Assembly (NCBI RefSeq): GCF_007992195.1
Contig: NZ_BJZU01000003.1
Location: forward strand, 1-64,000
Source: Methylobacterium oxalidis
GTDB lineage: Bacteria; Pseudomonadota; Alphaproteobacteria; Rhizobiales; Beijerinckiaceae
Direction of reading: 5' to 3'
DNA length: 64,000 nt
Both the position numbers and the translations under genes were made by a program. The notes beneath the pieces are model-generated. The model had not been told where the DNA came from and ran no database searches. It was given only the letters and a program-made list of their open reading frames with translations. This document shows, piece after piece, positions 18,587-27,730 of the stretch. Each line of letters begins with the position of its first letter. Position 1 is the stretch's first letter.

Positions 18587-19474
18587 TCAGGCCGGGATCA
18601 CGTCGATGATCTCGTAGGTGTCCGGATCGATGATCACGACGTCGTCCTCGACCAGGATGAAGCGGTAGCCGCGATAGGCCGGCACCAGGGTCAGGATCGC
18701 GGGCGGGAGCGTGTGCAGCGTCACCGAGCGCGGGATCGCCGTGCCGACGTTGAGGCTGAAGTTCACGTTCCGCACCGGCGAGACGCCGACCCGGGTGATC
18801 GACTGGCGGAACTCCGTGCGCTGGCGCGTGTCGAGGCGGCTGACCGCGCCCCGCGCCTCGGTGCGGCTCGCCGCGCCGCCGCGCTCCGTCGCGCCCTCGC
18901 GTCCGCCGCGCCCGTCGCGGTCTGCCGCACCGCCGCGGCCGTCCCGGTCGCCGCGCTCGGCGGCACCGTCGCGACCCTCGCGGCCACCGCGCTCGCCCGC
19001 GCCGTCGCGACCTTCGCGGCCACCGCGCTCGCCCGAGCCCTCGCGTCCGCCGCGCTCGCCGGCGGCGTCCCGGCCGCCGGGCTCGGTCCCGCGCTGCGCC
19101 GCCCCGCCATTCTCGCGTCCGCCGCGCTGGCCGGCCGCGCCGCCCTCGCGGCCGCCCTCGCCCGCTCCGCGGGTGCTCGCGCCGCCGGCTCCGCCCTCGC
19201 CGCCGCGCGTGCCCGCGCCGCCGCCCGCGCCGCCGGCCTCACCGCCGCGCATGCCCGCGCCACCGCCGGCACCGCCACCGCCGACGCCCGCGCCGCCGGC
19301 ACCACCGCCCGCCGCTCCGCCGCCGGCACCACCGCCCCCGACGCCCGCGCCGCCGCCGGCACCACCGCCGGCGCCGCCGCCTCCGCCGCCCGCGCCCCCG
19401 CCCTGCGCGAGGGCCGTCGCTGCGCCCAGAACCAGCACGGCAGCCGTCACCGTGCTCCGAAAGAGCTTGCTCAT
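18587..19474 (-). CDS. Gly-rich exported DUF1236 protein
   Basis: 295 residues in three parts. A signal peptide (1-23, ALA cut site) is followed by a Gly/Ala/Val tract to about residue 100 made of GGGAGGGAG-like units. A charged repeat region (about 100-210) iterates units such as [13 protein letters not shown]-terminal DUF1236 domain (about 220-295) includes [25 protein letters not shown] and [16 protein letters not shown]1236 proteins are exported and functionally uncharacterised; the Gly tract suggests an extended or surface structure. A perfect EcfG promoter lies 56-81 bases upstream, so general-stress induction is likely. The repeats make this the most compositionally biased gene here. 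Confidence 0.88.
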   Translation of the reverse strand: MSKLFRSTVTAAVLVLGAATALAQGGGAGGGGGGAGGGAGGGAGVGGGGAGGGAAGGGAGGAGVGGGGAGGGAGMRGGEAGGAGGGAGTRGGEGGAGGASTRGAGEGGREGGAAGQRGGRENGGAAQRGTEPGGRDAAGERGGREGSGERGGREGRDGAGERGGREGRDGAAERGDRDGRGGAADRDGRGGREGATERGGAASRTEARGAVSRLDTRQRTEFRQSITRVGVSPVRNVNFSLNVGTAIPRSVTLHTLPPAILTLVPAYRGYRFILVEDDVVIIDPDTYEIIDVIPA

Positions 19475-19529
19475 GGCGTTGTTCCGTTCCCGTTGTGGCG
19501 ACGCCGCCCTGGCGTCAGCTCAGGCCCGC

Positions 19530-19555
19530 AACGAGAAGGTGAAGGAAACCGTTCC
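19530..19555 (-). promoter_or_regulatory. Perfect EcfG (general stress) promoter
   Basis: On the minus strand GGAAC, a 17-base spacer, then CGTT (+ strand 19551-19555 and 19530-19533), the exact consensus of the alphaproteobacterial general-stress sigma factor EcfG/SigT. Predicted transcription start is near 19523, about 50 bases before the DUF1236 start codon. Confidence 0.8.
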
Positions 19556-19759
19556 CCGGTCCGGCCGGGCCGAACCCCCTCCGCACGCGAAGCCCGCGCG
19601 GCGCCGCCGCGCCCGGCTGTGACGCTCCGCGCGCTCCCGAACCCCCGCGGCAGCCCGACCGCCTGTTCGGATGAGATGCCAGCCGCTAAACGTGCGGACG
19701 GCGGCCCCGAGATTTTCCACCGGAAGCGATCACCACAGAAGGCCGCAGAGGATCCGCCC

Positions 19760-21127
19760 ATGGACAAGTCCTTGCCTGACTCCATCGGGATCGCGCCGTC
19801 CGCGCAGGACGATGCCGCCGACCGCCGCCGCCGGATCATGGCCATCGTCGGATCGTCCTCCGGCAACCTCGTCGAGTGGTACGACTTCTACTGCTACGCC
19901 TTCTTCGCCCTCTACTTCGCGCCGGCCTTCTTCCCGCAGGGCGACCGGACGAGCCAGCTCCTGCAGACGGCGGGCATCTTCGCGGTGGGCTTCTTCATGC
20001 GGCCGATCGGCGGCTGGCTGTTCGGCCGCATCGCCGACCGGCTCGGGCGGCGCACCTCCATGGTGATCTCGGTCCTGATGATGTGCGCGGGCTCCCTCGC
20101 GATCGGCCTGCTGCCGACCTACGCGACGGTGGGCGCGGCCGCGCCGATCCTGCTGCTCCTCGCCCGCATGGTGCAGGGCATCTCGGTCGGCGGCGAGTAC
20201 GGCACCAGCGCCACCTACATGAGCGAGGTGGCGGTGAAGGGGAAGCGCGGCTTCTACGCCTCGTTCCAGTACGTGACGCTGATCGGCGGGCAGCTCCTCG
20301 CCTCGCTCGTGCTCGTCTCGCTCCAGGCGATGCTGACGGAAGCCGACCTGCGGGCCTGGGGCTGGCGCATCCCGTTCTTCATCGGCGCGCTGGCGGCGGT
20401 GGTGGCGCTCTACCTGCGGCGCTCGCTCGCCGAGACGATGGACAAGAACGCGGACCGCGAGCAGGCCGGCACCTTCAAGGAGCTCGGCAAGCACTGGCGC
20501 GCCTTCTGCGTGGTGCTGGCCTACACGGCCGGCGGGTCGCTGAGCTTCTACACCTTCACGACCTACATGCAGAAATACCTCGTCAACACCGCGCACATGG
20601 AGAAGACCACCGCCTCGCAGGTGATGACCTCCGTGCTGCTCGTCTACATGCTGATCCAGCCGATCTTCGGGGCGCTGTCCGACAGGATCGGCCGCAAGGC
20701 GAACATGCTGCTCTACAGCGGGCTCGGCACCCTGATGGTGGTGCCCTTGATGACCCTGCTCGGTGGCAACAAGGACCCCTACCTCGCCTTCGCGCTGATC
20801 ACGCTGGGGCTCACCGTGATCAGCTTCTACACGGGCATCAGCGGCATCGTGAAGGCGGAGCTGTTCCCGACCAACGTGCGGGCGCTCGGCGTCGGCCTCT
20901 CCTACGCGCTCGCCAACGCCACATTCGGCGGCACCGCCGAGTTTGCGGCGCTCTGGTTCAAGGAGAACGGGATCGAGGCGAGCTTCTTCTGGTACGTGAC
21001 GGCGATGCTGGCGATCGCCTTCGTCGCCTCGATCATCATGCCGAACCCGAAGCGCCACGGCTACCTCGACGGGGACGGCACCGTGGAAGAGGCGCTCGGC
21101 GCCAAGCCCCGGCTCGCCCACGCCTGA
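19760..21127 (+). CDS. kgtP: MFS alpha-ketoglutarate permease (KgtP type)
   Basis: 455-residue proton symporter of the metabolite:H+ symporter branch of the MFS, with twelve hydrophobic segments. Resemblance to E. coli KgtP is strong along the length: [56 protein letters not shown] and [16 protein letters not shown]. It should import 2-oxoglutarate, though related carriers take other dicarboxylates. The ATG at 19760 starts the protein just before the conserved N-terminus. A separate transcription unit, convergent with sodC. Confidence 0.93.
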   Translation: MDKSLPDSIGIAPSAQDDAADRRRRIMAIVGSSSGNLVEWYDFYCYAFFALYFAPAFFPQGDRTSQLLQTAGIFAVGFFMRPIGGWLFGRIADRLGRRTSMVISVLMMCAGSLAIGLLPTYATVGAAAPILLLLARMVQGISVGGEYGTSATYMSEVAVKGKRGFYASFQYVTLIGGQLLASLVLVSLQAMLTEADLRAWGWRIPFFIGALAAVVALYLRRSLAETMDKNADREQAGTFKELGKHWRAFCVVLAYTAGGSLSFYTFTTYMQKYLVNTAHMEKTTASQVMTSVLLVYMLIQPIFGALSDRIGRKANMLLYSGLGTLMVVPLMTLLGGNKDPYLAFALITLGLTVISFYTGISGIVKAELFPTNVRALGVGLSYALANATFGGTAEFAALWFKENGIEASFFWYVTAMLAIAFVASIIMPNPKRHGYLDGDGTVEEALGAKPRLAHA

Positions 21128-21178
21128 GCGCCGCACCGCGCTCCCGGGCCCGCCCGCGCGGACCCGGGAGGCGGCGCC
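21128..21178. terminator. Bidirectional hairpin between kgtP and sodC
   Basis: Two nested inverted repeats: outer GCGCCGC / GCGGCGC (21128-21134, 21171-21177) and inner CTCCCGGG / CCCGGGAG (21141-21148, 21163-21170). It fills the gap between two converging genes and could end transcription from both sides; there is no U-tract. Confidence 0.55.
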
Positions 21179-21724
21179 CTACTTGATGACCGAGCAGGCG
21201 ACGCGCGCGCCGGCGCCGCCGATCGGCTGCGAGGCGTGGTCGTCCTCGTTGGCGTGGATGACGAGGGCCGAGCCGTCGCCGTCCTTGAGGCCGCCCTCGC
21301 CCGTCAGCGGGGTCTCGCTCGACACCTCCGCGTTCACCGAGCCGTCGGCGTTGGCATAGACGTTCGGCAGGTCGCCCTCGTCCGGTCCGTCCGGGTTGAG
21401 GAGGCCGTGCTTGCTCTGGTCGTGATTCACGTGCGCTTTCGACTTCTCGAACTTCTCGGTGTCCGAGCAGTCGCCCACCGCGTGGAAGTGGATGCCGTGC
21501 CAGCCGGGCGGCAGGCCGCCGGCCTTGATGGCCAGGCGCATCACCAGGGAGTTCGATCCGTCGCGGATCTTGATCGTCCCAATCGACTCGCCCTTGTTGT
21601 TCTTGATCTCGCTCTCGAACGTCTGCGGCGCGGCCGGCTTGGCGGGCGTCTCGGCGGTCTGGGCGGCGGCGATCGTGGGCAGGGTCAGGCTCGCGAGGCA
21701 CGCGAGCAGCGGCAGATGCTTCAT
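21179..21724 (-). CDS. sodC: Periplasmic Cu/Zn superoxide dismutase
   Basis: Converts superoxide to peroxide and oxygen in the periplasm. 181 residues with a signal peptide (1-21). Metal ligands are visible: H79 and H81 in GIHFHAVGDC, H98 in the HVNH motif, H106, D118 (GDLPN) and H157; C86 and C177 would form the conserved disulfide. An extra Pro/Ala segment follows the signal. Length and motifs are those of alphaproteobacterial SodC. Confidence 0.96.
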   Translation of the reverse strand: MKHLPLLACLASLTLPTIAAAQTAETPAKPAAPQTFESEIKNNKGESIGTIKIRDGSNSLVMRLAIKAGGLPPGWHGIHFHAVGDCSDTEKFEKSKAHVNHDQSKHGLLNPDGPDEGDLPNVYANADGSVNAEVSSETPLTGEGGLKDGDGSALVIHANEDDHASQPIGGAGARVACSVIK

Positions 21725-21850
21725 GTGATGGCTCTCCTCTCCACGCTGAGCTAGTTAGGCGCCGGGCTCGCCCTTCGACAGGGCCCGCCGCTAGAACCCA
21801 GGGTTCCGGTGGCGCTTTGACCACACTCTGTGCGGGAACATCCGGACGAC

Positions 21851-22597
21851 ATGACGGGGGAGCGGCAGCGGGCCGACCGGCTACTCGTGGAGCGCGGGCA
21901 TTTCGAGAGCCGGGCCCGGGCGCAGGCCGCCATCGAGGCCGGCCTCGTCAGCGCGGACGGCCGGCCCGTCGCCCGCGCCTCCGACCGGATCGCGGCGGGT
22001 GCGCGAATCGATGCGCGGGCGCCGCACCCCTACGTCTCCCGCGGCGGCGTGAAGCTCGCGGCCGCCCTCGACGCCTTCGGACTCGACCCGCGCGGCCTCG
22101 TCTGCCTCGATGTCGGCGCCTCGACGGGGGGCTTCACCGACGTGCTCCTGCGGCGCGGTGCCGCCCACGTCTACGCGGTCGATGTCGGGCGCGACCAGCT
22201 CCACCCGGCGCTGCGCGACAACCCACAGGTGACGAGCCTGGAGGGCACCGACGCCCGGGGCCTCGACCGCGGCGCGATCCCCCTGCCGCCGGACCTGATG
22301 ACGGTCGACGTGAGCTTCATCTCCCTGCGCCTCGTCCTGCCGGCCCTGGTGCCGCTCCTCGCGCCGGACGCGCGCCTCGCCGCTCTCGTCAAGCCGCAGT
22401 TCGAGGCGGGCCGCGAGCGGATCGGCCGCGGCGGCATCGTGCGCGACGAGGCCGTGCACGCGGCGGTCTGCGCGGAGGTGCGGGCCTGCCTCGAAGGGCT
22501 CGGCGTCGCGGTGCTCGGCCTCGTCCCCTCCCCGGTCGAGGGCGGCGACGGCAACCGCGAGTTCCTGATCGGTGGGCGCCGGGGAGAGGCAGCGTGA
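21851..22597 (+). CDS. TlyA family rRNA 2'-O-methyltransferase (S4 + FtsJ-like)
   Basis: 248 residues from the ATG at 21851; an in-frame GTG 7 codons upstream is possible. An N-terminal S4 RNA-binding domain (about 5-60) is followed by a Rossmann methyltransferase with SAM motif LDVGASTGG (86-94) and the VDVSFISLR motif. TlyA proteins methylate rRNA 2'-hydroxyls and some are linked to hemolysin annotations. The stop overlaps the next gene's GTG by 4 bases, pairing two RNA methyltransferases. Confidence 0.92.
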   Translation: MTGERQRADRLLVERGHFESRARAQAAIEAGLVSADGRPVARASDRIAAGARIDARAPHPYVSRGGVKLAAALDAFGLDPRGLVCLDVGASTGGFTDVLLRRGAAHVYAVDVGRDQLHPALRDNPQVTSLEGTDARGLDRGAIPLPPDLMTVDVSFISLRLVLPALVPLLAPDARLAALVKPQFEAGRERIGRGGIVRDEAVHAAVCAEVRACLEGLGVAVLGLVPSPVEGGDGNREFLIGGRRGEAA

Positions 22598-23841
22598 GCG
22601 AGGCCGTTACCGTCACGATCCGGCATCTCGGAGCACGCGGCGACGGCATCGCCGAGGACGGGACGCCGGTGCCGGGCGCGCTGCCGGGCGAGCAGGTCGC
22701 GATCCGGCGTGCCGGGCCGCGCGCCGAGCTCGTGGCCGTGGAGGCGCCTTCGCCCGACCGAATCGCGCCGTTCTGCCCGTATTTCGGGCGCTGCGGCGGC
22801 TGCGCGGTGCAGCATCTCGCGCCGGTGCCCTACGCCGGCTGGAAGCGCGGCCTCGTGACGGGCGCGCTCTCCCAGGCCGGCCTCGACCTCGAGCCGGAGC
22901 CCCTGCGCGACGCCGCCGCGCCCGGACGGCGGCGCATCACCCTGCACGTGCGCGCGGTCGAGGGCCGGGCCGAGGCCGGCCTGATGGCGGCCCGCAGCCA
23001 TGCCCTGGTGGCGATCGACCACTGCCCCATCACCGTGCCGGCCCTGCACGGGGCGCCCGAGGTCGCGCGCCGGCTCTCGGCGCCTCTCGGCCACGGCCGC
23101 AAGCCGCTCGACGTGGCGGTGACGGCGACGCTCGCGGGGCTCGACGTCGACATCCGCGGCCACGGCCCGGTGAGCGAGGGCGTCCGCGCCGCCCTGGTGC
23201 GGCTCGCCGAGGAGCTCGACCTCGCCCGCCTGGCGCTTCACGGCGACACGGTGGTGGAGCGCCGCCAGCCCGCGATCCTCTCGGCCGGCTTGCCGCGCGT
23301 GCCGCCCCCGGGCAGCTTCCTGCAGGCGACGCAGACCGGTGAGGCGATCCTGTCGGACCTCGTGCTCGACGCGCTGGAGGGGCGGCCGAAGCGCGTCGCC
23401 GACTTGTTCGCGGGCAGCGGCCCCTTCACCCTGGCGCTCGCGCGCCGGTCCGAGGTGCACGCGGTCGAGGGCGAGGCGGCGGCGCTCGCGAGCCTCGACC
23501 GGGCCGCGCGCGCCGCCACGGGCCTGCGCCGCGTGAGCGTGGAGCGGCGCGATCTCTTCCGCCGGCCGCTCCTCGCCCACGAGGCCGACGCCTACGACGC
23601 CGTGGTGCTCGACCCGCCGCGGGCGGGCGCTCAGGCTCTGGCCGCGCAGCTCGCGCAGAGCCGCGTGCCGCAGGTGATCATGGTCTCCTGTGATCCGGGG
23701 ACCTTCGCGCGCGATGCCGCGGCGCTGGTGGCGGGCGGCTACGCGCTGGAGCGCGTCACGCCCGTCGACCAGTTCGCCTATTCGGGCCATGTCGAGCTCG
23801 TCGGCGTCTTCCGCCGCCCGGCGATGAGGCGCCGGCGCTGA
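22594..23841 (+). CDS. Class I RNA methyltransferase, RlmD/TrmA (RumA) family
   Basis: 415 residues from a GTG coupled to the TlyA stop. A partial TRAM-like N-terminus precedes an Fe-S cluster motif (C61, C67, C70 in FCPYFGRCGGC, plus a Cys in DHCPI). The SAM motif is DLFAGSGPFTLALA, and the catalytic Cys lies in VSCDPGTFARD, the m5U nucleophile, with the terminal Glu of HVELVGVF as the base. It should make 5-methyluridine in 23S rRNA or tRNA; which site cannot be told from sequence. Confidence 0.92.
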   Translation: MSEAVTVTIRHLGARGDGIAEDGTPVPGALPGEQVAIRRAGPRAELVAVEAPSPDRIAPFCPYFGRCGGCAVQHLAPVPYAGWKRGLVTGALSQAGLDLEPEPLRDAAAPGRRRITLHVRAVEGRAEAGLMAARSHALVAIDHCPITVPALHGAPEVARRLSAPLGHGRKPLDVAVTATLAGLDVDIRGHGPVSEGVRAALVRLAEELDLARLALHGDTVVERRQPAILSAGLPRVPPPGSFLQATQTGEAILSDLVLDALEGRPKRVADLFAGSGPFTLALARRSEVHAVEGEAAALASLDRAARAATGLRRVSVERRDLFRRPLLAHEADAYDAVVLDPPRAGAQALAAQLAQSRVPQVIMVSCDPGTFARDAAALVAGGYALERVTPVDQFAYSGHVELVGVFRRPAMRRRR

Positions 23842-23860
23842 AGGGTACGGTCCCGGACCC

Positions 23861-23885
23861 TGAACCAAACGCCCGCCGCCGCGTT
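23861..23885 (+). promoter_or_regulatory. Near-consensus EcfG promoter
   Basis: TGAAC (consensus GGAAC, one mismatch) at 23861-23865, a 16-base spacer and a perfect CGTT at 23882-23885. Predicted start near 23892, about 15 bases before the next start codon, overlapping a good GAAGGAGA ribosome site. Confidence 0.45.
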
Positions 23886-23906
23886 CTGCGGGCGAAGGAG
23901 ACAGCC

Positions 23907-24185
23907 ATGCTTGCTCGAAGCCTCGCCCGCGGAGCCGTCGGGCTCTGTCTCGTCCTCGCCCCGACGGGCATGCCGCTGGCCCAGGAGGCCAACACGGCGC
24001 CGGACCGCACGGGCACCGGCGGCGGCCCCCGCTCCACGATCACGGCGCCCTACACGAACTCCGAGGGCGTCACCAAGCCGCCGGGTTCGCTCGGGCCCGG
24101 CGAGGTGCCGAGCGCGGCCGAGCAGCGCCGGGAGCGCTCCGCCGACGACCGGATCGAGCGCAGCATCTGCCAGGGCTGCAACTGA
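23907..24185 (+). CDS. Small exported protein of unknown function
   Basis: 92 residues with a signal peptide (about 1-25, LAQ cut site), then a Gly/Pro-rich mature part ending in a charged helix and a CQGCN C-terminus. A strong ribosome site (GAAGGAGA) precedes the ATG. The two C-terminal Cys (C-x2-C) could bind metal or form a disulfide. No family recognised. A near-consensus EcfG promoter suggests stress induction. Confidence 0.8.
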   Translation: MLARSLARGAVGLCLVLAPTGMPLAQEANTAPDRTGTGGGPRSTITAPYTNSEGVTKPPGSLGPGEVPSAAEQRRERSADDRIERSICQGCN

Positions 24186-24192
24186 CGGCGCC

Positions 24193-24948
24193 TCAGAAGA
24201 GGGCGCCCTGCGCGTCCTCGTCGCTGGAGCGCGGCGGCGGCTGGTCCGGCTTCGGCGCGGCGGGCTGGGGCCGGCCGACCGGCTCGATCAGGCTCGGGTC
24301 GTCGTGGCGCGCGTCGTTGACGCGGGCGCTCACGGGGTCGAGGCGCAGCCACGCGTCCGGGCAGGGCCGGCACAGGGCTGCGGCGGGCCCCGGGTCGACG
24401 CCCCGCGTGTCCAGCCAGGGCTCGATCGTCTCGGGCGCGAGGATCGCGGGCATCCGGTCGTGCACCGCCGCCATCGTGCCGTTGGCGCCCGTCGTGACGA
24501 TCGCGGCCGTGTCGATCTCGGACCCGTCCGCGCCGGCCCAGGTCTCCCACAATCCGGCGAGCGCCATCGGCGCCCCGTCCGCCCGCCGGATCATGTAGGG
24601 CGTCTTCACGGCGGCGCGGCCGCTGCCTTCCCGCCGCCACTCATAGAACCCGTCCGCCAGGAAGACACAGCGGCGATGGCGAAGAGCCCCCCGGAAGATC
24701 GGCTTCTCGGTGATCGTCTCGACGCGGGCGTTGATGACGAGGGGGAAGCCCTTCGGGTCCTTGAGCCAGCCCGGCCAGAAGCCCCAGCGGACGAGCCGGA
24801 AATGCCGCTCGCCGCCCTCCGCGTGGACGATCGCCACCGGCTGGGTCGGGGCCACGTTGTAGCGGGCCGGGAAGTTCGGCCGCTCCGGGTAGCCGTAGAA
24901 CTCCCGGAAGATCTCCGGGGCCTGCGAGATGAAGAACCGTCCGCACAT
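24193..24948 (-). CDS. SRAP domain protein (YedK/HMCES family)
   Basis: Self-crosslinks to abasic sites in single-stranded DNA through its N-terminal Cys, protecting them. 251 residues. Key residues match E. coli YedK: C2 exposed after Met removal, N73, E103 (FYEWRR) and H163 (VHDRMP). Other family landmarks are NVAPTQ and RWGFWPGW. A 25-residue Pro/Lys-rich tail follows the domain. No SOS box was recognised upstream. Confidence 0.93.
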   Translation of the reverse strand: MCGRFFISQAPEIFREFYGYPERPNFPARYNVAPTQPVAIVHAEGGERHFRLVRWGFWPGWLKDPKGFPLVINARVETITEKPIFRGALRHRRCVFLADGFYEWRREGSGRAAVKTPYMIRRADGAPMALAGLWETWAGADGSEIDTAAIVTTGANGTMAAVHDRMPAILAPETIEPWLDTRGVDPGPAAALCRPCPDAWLRLDPVSARVNDARHDDPSLIEPVGRPQPAAPKPDQPPPRSSDEDAQGALF

Positions 24949-24998
24949 CGCTTCAGCCCTTCGCCCGAGACCTTCGCCTCAGCCCTTCCGTCCGCGCC

Positions 24999-26087
24999 TC
25001 AGGCGATCGGTGCGTCCACCGTGCAGACGACGCCGGCCGGCTCGAACCGGATCTCCACCGCTCCGTCAAGATCGCGGGCGAGGTTGCGCTCGATCAGGCG
25101 GGAGCCGAAGCCCCGGCGCTTGGGCGGGCGCACGGTCGGCCCACCCACCTCGCTCCAGCGGAAGGCGAGGCGCGGCGGCACCGAACCATTGCGCACGCTC
25201 CAGTCGATCTCGACTGCCCCGGACTCGCTGGACAGTGCCCCGTACTTGACCGCGTTCGTCGCCAGTTCCTGGATCGCCATGGCGATGGCGAGCGACATCC
25301 TCGGGCACAGGCGCACGTCCGGCCCCGAGATCCGGAACCGCTCGGTCCCGCGCCCGCGATAGGGGGCGATGGCCTGCGCCACCACCTCGACGAGGTCGGC
25401 CCCCTCCCAGCTCTCGCGGGTCAGCACGTCGTGGGCGCGCGACAGGGCGAGGAGACGCGTCTCCAGCGACGCGTAGGCCTCGTCGCCGGTCTCGGCGTTG
25501 CGCAGAGTCTGCGTGGCGATCGACTGCACGGTGGCCAGCGTGTTCTTCACCCGGTGGTTCAGCTCGTCGATGAGCAGCCGCTGGTGCTCGGCGCCGCGCT
25601 GCTCGGCGGTGAGCGCCGTCTTCAGCCGGCTCTCGCCCTCGCGCAGTTCCTCGAGCCGTGCCCGCGCCTCGTACTGGCGGTGGCGTCCGCGCAGGGCCGT
25701 GCGGGCCACGCTGATCAGCGTGGTCGGATGGAAGGGCCGCTCCAGGAAGGTGACGTTGCCGAGGATCTCGGACAGGCGCGCCGCGGCCGGGTTCCGCTCC
25801 GGTCCGCCGCCCCGCCCGGTGAGGAGGATGAAGGGCAGGTCCGACCAGGGGGGCTGCGCGGCGATCCACTGGCGTATCGGCCCGAGATCGGCGGTGCGGA
25901 CCGCCTCCTCGGTGAGGAGACCGAGGCCCGCGCCCTCGACGAGGCCGCGGTGCAGCTCCTGCAGGTTGGCGCAGATCACCGAGGGGATGTTCGCCTCGCC
26001 GAGCAGCGAGGCCGCGATGGCCGCATCACGCCCCAGCGGTGCGAGGATCAGGGCCCGCTCGGAATGCGGGTTGTTGGGCCGCGTCAC
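24999..26087 (-). CDS. HWE-family histidine kinase with degenerate N-terminal receiver
   Basis: 362 residues. Residues about 8-130 have receiver-like spacing (RALILAPLGRD, FILLTGRG, TFLERPF) but the phospho-acceptor Asp is replaced (LGLLTEE) and the conserved Lys is Arg, so it is a pseudo-receiver. A coiled-coil linker (135-172) leads to the HWE phospho-acceptor motif ELNHRVKN with H178, then the ATPase domain with N-box QELATNAVKYG and the diagnostic W311-x-E313. It lacks membrane segments, so it is cytoplasmic. The GTG start overlaps the kaiC stop by 4 bases, making kinase and KaiC translationally coupled. No cognate receiver gene is adjacent. Confidence 0.88.
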   Translation of the reverse strand: MTRPNNPHSERALILAPLGRDAAIAASLLGEANIPSVICANLQELHRGLVEGAGLGLLTEEAVRTADLGPIRQWIAAQPPWSDLPFILLTGRGGGPERNPAAARLSEILGNVTFLERPFHPTTLISVARTALRGRHRQYEARARLEELREGESRLKTALTAEQRGAEHQRLLIDELNHRVKNTLATVQSIATQTLRNAETGDEAYASLETRLLALSRAHDVLTRESWEGADLVEVVAQAIAPYRGRGTERFRISGPDVRLCPRMSLAIAMAIQELATNAVKYGALSSESGAVEIDWSVRNGSVPPRLAFRWSEVGGPTVRPPKRRGFGSRLIERNLARDLDGAVEIRFEPAGVVCTVDAPIA

Positions 26088-27592
26088 GCGCCCTCCCCGC
26101 GATTCGGCCGGTCGAGGTCCCTCTCCGTGCCGACGAAGGTCGGGATGCCGCGCAGGACGCCCTGGAATCCCTCGAGGGGGTCGCCGATGGTCAGTCCGCT
26201 GCCGCTGATCCGGTACTCGCGGATCGTGTCCTCGTGAGCGCCGGCCCGCTTCTTGACGATCGAGATCGCCCGCCGCACCCGGCCGAACGCCTCGAAGTAG
26301 CGCAGCAGGATCACCGCGTCCGCGAGGTAGGTGACGTCGACGGGCGTCTGCATGTCGCCGACGAGGCCGTGCTGCGCCACCGTGAGGAAGGTCGTCGCCC
26401 CTTGGCGGTTGAGGTACTGCAGCAGCTCGTGGACGTGCAGCACCAGGGAATTCTCGTGCGGCATCGCGGCCTGGTAGCCGTTGAGGCTGTCGATGACCAC
26501 CGTCTTGACCCCGTGCCGGTCGACGAGGGTGCGGACGCTGTGGGCGAACTCGCCCGGCGAGAGTTCGGCCGCGTCGACCTGCTCGATCAGCAGCCTGCCG
26601 TCGTCGCGCAAGCCCTCCAGGTCGTAGCCCAACTGGCGCGTGCGCTCGAACAGAAGCCCGATCTCCTCGTCGAAGATGAACATCGCGGCCCGCTCGCCGC
26701 GGGCGATCGCGGCCAGGACGTACTGGACGGCGAACAGCGACTTGCCGGTCCCGGCCGGCCCCAGGATGAGCGCGCTCGATCCCTTCTCCACGCCGCCGCC
26801 CAGGAGCGAGTCGAGCTCGGCGATGCCGCTGAGGAGGCGGCCCCGCTCGAAGCCGGTCTTGTGCTCCAGCGAGACGAGGCGTGGGAAGACCTGAACGCCG
26901 CCCGTGAGGATCGTGAAGTCGTGAAAGCCGCCGCGGAAGTTCTGGCCGCGGTACTTGATCACCCGCATGCGACGCCGCTGCGCCCCGTACTCGGGCGCCA
27001 GCTCCTCCAGACGGATCACGCCGTGGGCGACGCTGTGCACGGTCTTGTCGAGGCTGTCCGCGGTCAGGTCGTCGAGCATCAGCACCGTGATGGCGTGGCG
27101 CGCGAAATAGTGCTTCAGCGCCAGGATCTGGCGTCGGTAGCGCAGCGACGAGCCCGCGAGCAGGCGGATCTCGGACAGGCTGTCCAGCACGATCCGGTGC
27201 GGCTTGATGCGATCGACGGTGTCGAAGATCTGGCGGGTCGTCTCGCCGAGTTCGAGATCCGAGGAGTAGAGCAGGCTCTGCTGCTGGTTGGCGTCGAGCA
27301 GGCTCTCCGGCGGGATCAGCTCGAAGATCTCGATGTTCTCGTCGAGCGTCCAGCCATGCGAGACCGCGGTCTCGCGCAGCTCCTCCTCGGTCTCCGACAG
27401 GGTGATGTAGAGGGTCGACTCGCCGCGGGCCGCACCCTCGCGGAGAAATTGCAAGGCGACCGTGGTCTTGCCGGTGCCGGGACTGCCCTCCAGAAGGTAC
27501 AGCCGGTCCCGCACGAAGCCGCCGAGGAGCACGTCGTCGAGGCCGTCGATCCCGATCTTCGCCTTGTCGGCGATCCCACTCGTCCCACTCAT
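26084..27592 (-). CDS. kaiC: KaiC-like double RecA ATPase
   Basis: 502 residues with two KaiC domains. CI (1-245) has Walker A GSPGTGKT (36-43) and Walker B IVLDS (134-138); CII (about 246-490) has Walker A GPAGTGKS (278-285), the acidic pair in FDEE (307-310) and VVIDS (365-369). The residues equivalent to the cyanobacterial phosphosites S431/T432 appear to be T421-Y422. In CI the catalytic Glu pair looks reduced (LSETEE). No KaiA or KaiB is near. Proteobacterial KaiC proteins are linked to signalling and stress rather than proven clocks. Coupled to the downstream HWE kinase, the likely partner. Confidence 0.93.
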   Translation of the reverse strand: MSGTSGIADKAKIGIDGLDDVLLGGFVRDRLYLLEGSPGTGKTTVALQFLREGAARGESTLYITLSETEEELRETAVSHGWTLDENIEIFELIPPESLLDANQQQSLLYSSDLELGETTRQIFDTVDRIKPHRIVLDSLSEIRLLAGSSLRYRRQILALKHYFARHAITVLMLDDLTADSLDKTVHSVAHGVIRLEELAPEYGAQRRRMRVIKYRGQNFRGGFHDFTILTGGVQVFPRLVSLEHKTGFERGRLLSGIAELDSLLGGGVEKGSSALILGPAGTGKSLFAVQYVLAAIARGERAAMFIFDEEIGLLFERTRQLGYDLEGLRDDGRLLIEQVDAAELSPGEFAHSVRTLVDRHGVKTVVIDSLNGYQAAMPHENSLVLHVHELLQYLNRQGATTFLTVAQHGLVGDMQTPVDVTYLADAVILLRYFEAFGRVRRAISIVKKRAGAHEDTIREYRISGSGLTIGDPLEGFQGVLRGIPTFVGTERDLDRPNRGEGA

Positions 27593-27730
27593 GCCATCCG
27601 GTCTCGACGCTGCTGGTCTCGCCTGCGCGCGGACGCGGATCCGCGGGCGGGATCTCCGTGTCTATCCGCAGCACCGGGGAGAGCCAAGCGAGGCGTGTTC
27701 ACAACCCGGGCCTGCAGGATCCGGGCGGGA

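Noticed and set aside
19190-19420. Repeat array resembling a CRISPR or minisatellite
   Set aside because: The periodicity is codon-level (GGN repeats) inside a Gly-rich protein; no conserved spacers.
18711-19622. Long Pro/Ala-rich + strand reading frame opposite the DUF1236 gene
   Set aside because: It is the complement of Gly/Arg-rich codons; it lacks any domain and the minus-strand protein has a signal peptide and known domain.
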